Source of the DNA: Phoronis australis
Lineage: Eukaryota > Phoronida > Phoronidae
Direction of reading: 5' to 3'
Length of the DNA stretch: 64,000 bases
NCBI GenBank assembly: GCA_002633005.1
Contig: NMRA01000109.1
Location: forward strand, 654,624-718,623
Under the pieces are notes generated by a model. That model was not told the DNA's origin, searched no databases, and worked only from the letters and a program-made list of their open reading frames with translations. Both the position numbers and the translations under genes were made by a program. Positions within the stretch are counted from its first letter, which is position 1; each line of letters starts with the position of its first letter. Shown one piece after another: positions 12,501 through 21,500 of the stretch.

Positions 12501-15500
12501 CAGCAATTTCTTGTCCATGTTTCATCCAAGTTCTTAACTGATCATGATGTGTGCCCTAGAGGCAATTTGTTAACAAGTGTTGCGCCCTCTTGTACCAATT
12601 TTGAGTAATGAGCACCCCTAGTACCTGCCATTTGCAGTGCACACGAAGGGCGCATACTTACATTTTTGTTCATTAAGCACCATTCACTGGCATGCATGTG
12701 TGAAGTTTTATTCCTTGTCTGGGAGGAAGCTGATGTTGTGTCTGCTGGACCGTTGTAGGCTCACGATACACTGAAGATCGAAAATATCCAAAGAGAATTA
12801 AACCTGACATGTACATTACCATGTATAATTCAAGCATATTTTAAAAATGTTATGGTGGTTGCATTTTATATTTCTACTTGATTAAAAATTATGGGTGGTG
12901 GGCTGGAGAAACCAAAGAAAAATATGGGCGGTGGGTAAAAAATGAAAGTGCCTCCCGATCCCATACGTTTTTTACTGGGACAGCCATTACCTTCTTGAGG
13001 TATGTTGCAGTAATAGCTGATGAACTGCAGAATACTACAGATTGCCTTTCAGTGAGATAGTTAATGTTGCGATCACACGGAAATTAACTGACTCTTTCCA
13101 ACAGTTGTAATGGGTCCTCAAAGTGACTTCAAGCAGACCGTTTCATACTTTTAATTACTCTACTTCAGGTAATCACTGTGAGTTCGTCATTGATGAGGAT
13201 ACGAACTATGCCGAGATAGAATCCAATGGGATTAATATGAGGACGGAGGAGATTGTTGGGATAGCAGGTAATGTAGAATGTCACCATGGTATTGGACAGG
13301 CAATCATGTGTCGGCATTGGTGATAGTGTGGTTCTGTTTACCATAAATATCCTGATTGTGTGCTGGGTTCTTATTGATAAGTTTCTGTGAACAGCCATGT
13401 TTGATTCAAATGGTTTCAGTTGTCTTTTTTTGCTGAAAATATTAATTGAAAATATCTCGTGTTTGTTTTGATGTCTGGGTGTCCTAATTAATCTCAGAAA
13501 AATTATCTGGATTTCCTGGACACAGGATGCCAACTCAGTTATGTTGTCATGGTATCTATCATAACATATGTCACGTAGTGTCTGCGTCTTTCTGTATGCA
13601 AGGAATAATGTAGCCTCTTTTCTGTCCTCAGGTGTCGGTGTCGGCCTCATATTTATCGTCGTGATATTTGTGTTTGTCCGTCGGTGGTATGTTCGTCGCC
13701 GACGTTCTAATATGCAGCGCCATAACCCATCAGATAGTGACTTGTTCCGCAAAGAGGACTTTCAGCGCAACAAACTCAGCAATCTGGAAACTGGCGCCTC
13801 GGCAAATGCATACCCCCCACCAAGCCCTCGCCCACCCCCTGTGCCCACTCGACCGGCTTCGTACACGCCTAGCAGTAACCATGAGTCTCTCAACACACTG
13901 AATAACTTTGACAGTGTGCGCAACTATGGTAGCGCCGCTGATGAGTTAGATACGTGCCAGGCGGCTTCGATTTACTCACCCGAGTTTTTGTCTAGTTTCC
14001 AACAGGAGCTGCCCAAGAACCCGATGGCATCGGTAGCACCATCGTTGCCACCACCACCTCCATCAAATTCAGCCTCAGACACGGACTCAATTCAAAAGCC
14101 AGCTTGGGAGTTTGATTATCCCAACTTAAACGAGAATTACGCACAAGGTATGTGTGACTAAGCCTGCCTAGTAAACAGTGCCTTCTTTGATAATGACTTC
14201 TGGTACAGCAGGATTTCTGCCTTAATTTTGTACGTTCTCGCACAATTTCACACGATTTCAGTTATTTTACCAGGCTGAGATTTTCGCCTTTTACTTTCAT
14301 CATTTTTCTGATAGCAACAGTTTTTGCCATTTCCAGCACTTTAAAACTTGTTTGTTGAACACGAATAAAACTTCGTATTTAGTGGTATTGAGCAGAACTT
14401 TGATTAGTATCGACTGAAATGCTCTAGTGAGTGACAATGCATAGTTCTAATGTTGTGTTATAATCGTTTTCAGCAGAACCCAGTAATAAGCTGGATAAGA
14501 TCCTGCCCAAAGATCTGCAAGCTGCCTGTAATCCTGGCTCCACGAGCAGTCTACCTGTGTCCGAGTCCGAGGATGATATGAATGGTGAGTTCTGATTCAC
14601 AAGATGGTGCCGTTGTTGGCATGTGGCAAAATTGCTGTCAAGCCATCATCTATTCCTGTCGGCACCATATCTATGTGTAGTTTTCGCAAGGTTAAATAAT
14701 ACAAGCGCTTGCTGCATTTTGAGTTTGCTTGTAAGCACGGATTCAGAGGCTTGGATGCTGAGGGCCTATATTCTATATATGTCTGTTCCTGGTCGTTGCC
14801 AACTCTGGGTCCGTGGCTGCTTCAGCTGTAAGTGGCACTGATAATAAAGCACGGCTTTCCTCCTTTAATCAAATGTGATATGGCTGTGCTGTGTCATTAT
14901 TACATCGTACTGTAATTATTAGATAATTACTGCTGCTGTGTTATTGGACGTGATTAGTGATGCATGAGTTCAGCTTTGTATACAGTTTGCACTGTACATG
15001 GTTAACTGCACAGGAGATTGCATGTCTAACTGAGGATCAGTACAAAACATCTTAAATACTCAAGTCAGAGATCCAAGTACAGCTGCTTGTTACAGCAATC
15101 TGCTCATATCTTCTTCAACTCACCCTGTTGTTCACATTCATTCTTGTGTCATCAGCGTCTGCAGTCTAATCCGTGTACTCAAAATCAAACTGCATTTTCT
15201 ATTTCACTGTTGTGCGAAATCAAGATAAGTGTCTAGTACATCAATTATCTAATCCTAAATTACACTTGGTGATCCCAGCATTACGGCTGAAAGTTTCGAG
15301 TCTGAACCAAAATTTTGGTTGAAGTTTACTCAAAATCTCGAGAGATTTTACTCAAGTTAGAGTCATCAAATGCAAAGTTTGACTAGACGCTCTTGCACAT
15401 AAACATTGATTTACTTGAGCACTGACTAATAGACACTTATCTTGGGCTCCCACAAAAGTAAAACAAAAATGCTGAGCTTCCTTTCAATTTCCAGTAGGAA

Positions 15501-18500
15501 GATTATTAAACCCCAACCCCCTGATTGTAGGTAACAGTAGTGTAGCGTTTAGTAACACTTCTCAATAAGTGTGCTTGTTTTGGACTGCATTTTTGACACA
15601 ATCTTGCATACATGGTGGATGGTGATGAGCCAGAAATCTTTCAGGCATCGATTGTGATTGTGCTTCATTTAGTAAGAGTGATTTTTTTATTTGGATTATG
15701 TAAAATCATTCATATGATCGCACATTTAGAACATCATCTCAAGTTGGTTGTGTCAGAACCAAAGCAAGCACTGCCATGTACTGTGACCAAACATTGTGCC
15801 TTGTGAAGTCTCTGTCAGAACCAAAGCAAGCACTGCCATGTACTGTGACCAAACATTGTGCCTTGTGAAGTCTCTGTCAGAACCAAAGCAAGCACTGCCA
15901 TGTACTGTGACCAAACATTGTGCCTTGTGAAGTCTCTGTCTCTCAGTTATGATATAAAACTGGTCTCTACTTGTTTCTCACTCGAAATGGAACGAATTTC
16001 TGGGTTTGTAAAGGGCTGACAAGTTCGTTATTCCTTAAGACCATGCTCGACTAACAAAAGAAAATGCCCTGATAGAACCTGGTCTCAAGCAATAACTGAC
16101 TGTCAGCTCACGTCGAATCTCTGAAATCACCCGAAATTCAACTAAGGAACAATTTGAGATCAGTTTCATGACTGTAAGTGCTCTAAATGTCATGTTTTTG
16201 TGACGGAAGGCAGGTTTACAGATGCTTTTGTGGTTCTCTGTTTCCACAAGAACTTCTTTTTCATCGATAAAACTACATGGTTTGGTCACAGTGCAAGAAC
16301 TTCGTCACCATTTGTCACTCACTGAGCCGGTTAACTTGATATGGTGCATATTCCTGTGTTGTCTTCATTTGTCGTTGCCATGGAAACTGCATGGTGTGTG
16401 TCGAGTCCTGAAAACAACCTTTGTGTTTTGTGAAGTAAAATTAATTCGTCAGTGAAGTCTTCAAAACTTGGGCATATTGAACACATACTCTAGTCAAACA
16501 TGTTACCCTAATCAATCTATTTTAATTTCGAAATGTGGTTGTTTTAGTTAGAAGTAATACTATGAACAGTCATCTCTAAAGAAGCACTTAAGCTATCTCG
16601 GTCTATCTAATCCCTTGAAAATGCAGTTTATGTTTTCCCAGTTGATAAAATACAAGTTATATCGTCAAAATGTATGCTTTGGCAGGCTCAGAAAAACAAA
16701 TCCATGATAAAAGGGAGTTATTTTTGATGAGAATTCCACACATCTAACGCTGTGCTACCAATCTTTCATCACATTGAACAACTACATTTATTTACGAAGC
16801 TCAGTTTAACATTTTAATACAAGCATCTGGTTGTCCCAAATGTGTAACCTAGTGTTGCATAGCTAATGGTGAAGTTTGCATGAGTTTAGATTGTAGTCTG
16901 ATTTAATTGCATTTTTAACTGTCAAGTGTGCAGTAGCTCATGCTGTTTTCAACAAATCTTTAATGTTGCAATTCACCGTGTTTAGTTGACTAAAAAAACA
17001 AAAATCAAATTAAGCCTTTTACTCTCACAGTATTTGTTACTGTGATAGGATGGTATCTTCCTTGCCATCTCACTGACAATGTGTATACATGCCTTTCTCA
17101 AATTCCCAAGTCTGCCAATCCCAATAAACTCTGAAGCATTTTCTTGAGTCGCTGGTGGCTTTGATGTTCTTATTGGTAACAGAAATAGAATACTCTCATG
17201 GTAAGGAATATACTATGAAACTGATTTTATGAGAAGAAAAGGCCCAATTCTGTTTGGATTTTGGTTCTTAGCTAGCTAAGGGTAGCAAAGTGTGGCTTCA
17301 AGTGTGTCTTTAAAAACAAAATCTTTAACAGAATGTACATGCATCTTTTTCTAGTGCTCTCAGTCTTTAAAAATTGAGTTCTTTCGATATGATACATCAT
17401 AGTAACATTGATTTATTTACTTTTCCTATGCCTTTGCGATGCACATTGTCTTCTGATCTGTGGTTAATCAAAACCGCTCTAGAATTCTGTTCAGTTTGTT
17501 TCTTCCAAAGTCTTAAATCATTCACTTTACAATGCACCAGTCAAGTTGACCGTCTGTCTCAGTCACGTGACCATTTTCTTCTTCTAGCCGCTAGACTTCT
17601 GTCACAATATAAACGCACCAATCTTCGTTCTCCTCGACATGCAGCCAATCGGAGTAAGAAGCCAGGTACAGTGGCATGCCGCATGCTACACCAACCTGTC
17701 GTACATTTGATCCGTTGTGTATCCAGGCCTTGCCTGTGCCATTTTGATTTACTATCGTGCATGTCTTTTGTTGGTCTACTTCCTGTTAAGAATACTCCAT
17801 GTGCTACCCAGCTGTATGCATGATATATTGGCTGTTGTTTTTTCTTTCGTTTGTCAGTGTATCCAGTAACCCCGTGGAACCATTTCTTTATAAATACTCT
17901 CACTAGTTTTCTCTTCAAGACATTGTCAAAATTCAGGAATGTCTGATTTAACGTTGCGGTGTTGCATGTACGCTTTGAAAAGATGTCTTTAAGATTGTAG
18001 ATTGCGAACTGAGTTTGTGAAAAAAAGTTCCAGCCATTGATGAAATTTAGGCAGTTTGCTTGTTTAGTCTGGTGTCAGTTTTCTGTCTTGGATCCTGTCA
18101 AATGAAAGTAAAATGCCAAAATTATAAACAATAATCAGGCCAGATTTACAACTCCCCAGGTACATACAATGGGTGCAACCGTTATCAGAGCTCACCGATT
18201 AATCGAAACAAATAATTTGGTAAAAGTTTCAAGTGCTAAATTGCCCCTGTGGTCACCTGCAAAACTTTTGAAAATATGGTGCAATTATTCCTATTTGGGT
18301 TCGTGTCAAGTCGTATTAGTGGCAGATACCTGATCACCCGCATAAGTGATGGGAAATCATGGTTCATTCAAAACCAGATCACTGAATTACTGGTTACCAT
18401 TTGAACATTGGTGTCGTCATAATTGTTGTGAAGTATTTGGATCTTGCCATCTCGTGGACTAGACAATCCTTTGGTTGATTCTTTTGTATAGTCTCTCTGA

Positions 18501-21500
18501 ATGTCATAACTCTACAGTTCTTTCAGTCCTATCTGTGCATGCACAGCAACAATGAGGTGCAAACGATTCCATCGCCACGCCTCTTAATATCGGCTACGAT
18601 CCCCTAAACCAGCAAACACCAAACCCACAGTACAAATTCCTTACTCATCCCCTTAATTCCACATACTTACTCGATACCCGCTGGGTGTAATCCATACTTG
18701 GGTACCAAACTCCTCATCCGGACCAGGGCTTGGAATTTTCCTCTTTTAAGAGGATATCCTCTTTTTTGGTTTCCTTTCCTCCTATTTGATTTCAGGTTTC
18801 TTCTTTTTTTGTCTCTTTTTATCATTATTTTGACTTTACTCATGCAAAAATGTTTATTTCAGTTAAATACAAAAAATATTTCTATCACACAAGCCTATTT
18901 GTGGAACTATAACATCGCCTGGAAATTTTTTTTCTTTTTTGTCATTGGTCTTTCCAGGGCTTGCTAAGCCTACTATTTGGGTCAGAAGTATTGAGTATTT
19001 TTAGTGAGAACATGGAGTTACGGTGATGGAATTTGTATTGTGCGTGTTTGGTGTCTCCTGGTCCAGGACTGGGGTTTACAGGATCAGTGCTGGAATTTAG
19101 AGGCATGGCCATGGAATCGTTTCCACTCCTAAATAAGCTTAAAATTAAGATATCTTCCAGTTGAACATCTCTTGTTTTATGCCTACTGATTTTCTTAAAG
19201 GAGAATGCCACCTCATTTAATTAGTGTTTTTTACCGTCTTAATTGGTCTATATCCACTTCGCCTCTTATACGGTCGACCTCATCTTGCCGAGAGGTGTCG
19301 TATTAACCTGTGAAACACAGGTGAGCAACGACGCAGCGACGTCATTGGTTCATCTGCAGAGTGAATGCTGCTATATTGTGGTGCATCATTCCCGCTTGTC
19401 CGAACTACGAAGCTGCGAAGAAAGTGGGTATATTGTTTTTTCGACTTCCTCGAGAGCCCGAAATGCTTAGGAAGTGGCTCGTGGTAGTGAACAATGAAAA
19501 GTACACTGTTAATAGCAAATATGAGGCCGTGAAACATCTCCGTGTCTTTGTCCGTCATTTTGTCGACAGTGATTTCTCTTGCGAATTCCGGCTTACCAAA
19601 GAACTATCCATACGTTCCGTTGCCTGTGCATGTTCACGGCGCCTCTTGAGTATTTTTTGATCAGTGAGTGTATTCCGGCTCGAACTGATAGATTGTGATA
19701 CCTAACGATTGATCTGACCCGTGAAGTCTTCGTCGGATGAGCTCTCGACTAAGTCTGGATTGGCGCCGGGCGAGTTGCCAAGTAGACATTTATTATCCTG
19801 CATTCTGTTACAAAATGAATTATTCTCACCTCAACAAATGCTTATATAAAACTGAAACAAAGTCTGTCTCATTAGATACAATTTTATGCCTTTGGAGTAT
19901 TCATGAGTGCAAATGTTTTGAGAAGCCTGCAATGAATAAACCACTGCGTTACCGGCTTCAGATGCATTAAAGGTAATTGACCGGGCACCGAGGCCGTGTG
20001 AGCACATGCTAATTCAGTATTTGCTGACAGAAAGCTGTTGTAAAACAATAACTCGATTTCATATGCTATGGTCACATGTTAGGGGAATCTTTATTTAGAT
20101 TTACAAATACATTATTCACATCATTGTTACTATACAACTTTTGCCCTGACGGTTCTGTAAAGGGGCACCTTGACTTCGCAGGCCCCGACAAGTAAGTAAG
20201 ATTGCAGTTTTGTGGCTAATTCACCAAAATAATTATGTGTGCATTATTTCTTTGGCTCACTATTATAGTCTTTTCATGACTGGAGGTTTAGTTTCCAGTT
20301 AAAGCTGATTTATGTTCGTGATGTCCAGTCCCGGCAGCCGCGCCAGGCCTGCTGATTGGGCTCCAAGCCACTGGCGGGGAGTAACAAGCGTTTTGTGTGT
20401 TTGGGACTAAAAAAATCACAAGTACAACACACAGCTATGTTCCCCCGTCTGTATTTCAGGGAAGAATGGTTTGAATTTATCACCAAACAGACCAAACTCC
20501 CGCGACCACCGGGAACTTTGTAGACTACGGTACATTCAAATACCTATAAATCCGTGATAGTGAAATAAAACAACACGTTTGTTCAAGAACTACATGTATT
20601 TGTAAGGGGTTTACATCGAATTTTGATGATTTATTGGTGTAAAACGATGAATTCAAGCGATAAGTTGACACCAGTAAACGTGTTGTGAACGGCTGAACAG
20701 ACTGCGTTCAAACCGATTACTTCATTGGTTAATTTCAACACTTCCGTCTGCCGTTAGGTGTCAAGTAAAACAACTGAACTTGCTGTTATCGAGTGGAACT
20801 ACTCGATCTAAATTGATACAAAATAGGTTATTTTTGGGTGGCATTCTCCTTTAACTACCGATCATTGCCTTACAATGCCTACACCTATTTGTTCAAGCTG
20901 TAGTACAGACACATACTCATGACTCCATTAACTCTCTTAATTGGACAATGCCAGTTGTGATTTTTTCGATATTGTTCTAATTCTAACCCTTGCTTACTCT
21001 CAGTATGTCTTAAGAAGATTCAACTGTTTGTGATGGGCTTAAACTATGTAAGCAGGCCTTTATCTAGAGGGCCTTGTGGCCTAAGCACTCCTGATGTACT
21101 GCAAAAGGCATCAGGCCACCTGCACTCTTTTTTCATCCAGAGGGTGTCCAGAGTGTAAAAGTAGGCACATTGTATCAAATTTGGACCGTTTTGTTCATCA
21201 TTTGGTCACCCATGTATAGTTAACAAGTAAGCATAGGTGTCTCTTTTAACAAGACTCCAACAGCTCTGGGAGCTCAATGGCCTGTCCAGAATGAAAAGTT
21301 GGTTTAGATACAAAAAACTTTAGTGCAGAAGCATGAGTCGTCAGTAAGGTACCACATTAGAACAGCTTTTTGACTAGGGATCATAGAAACACTGCCGTGC
21401 GTTATTGGTCATGGGCATCCTGAGAAATTGGAAAACCCATTTTGGATGCCCTATTTTTGAAATCTTGGATTAACCCTATAAGTAAGCCATGCTTGGTGTG

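Noticed and set aside
13165-13752. 195-codon - strand open frame opposite Fat-like exons
   Set aside because: It overlaps the EGF/stalk and membrane-span exons of the Fat-like gene and has no recognisable content. It is a shadow of the coding strand.
15751-15936. CRISPR-like array
   Set aside because: Directly adjacent identical 62-bp units without variable spacers, in an animal intron. It is an ordinary tandem duplication.
17374-17823. 149-codon + strand frame in the long Fat-like intron
   Set aside because: No similarity to Fat cytoplasmic exons, and the frame does not connect the flanking exons. The composition looks non-coding.
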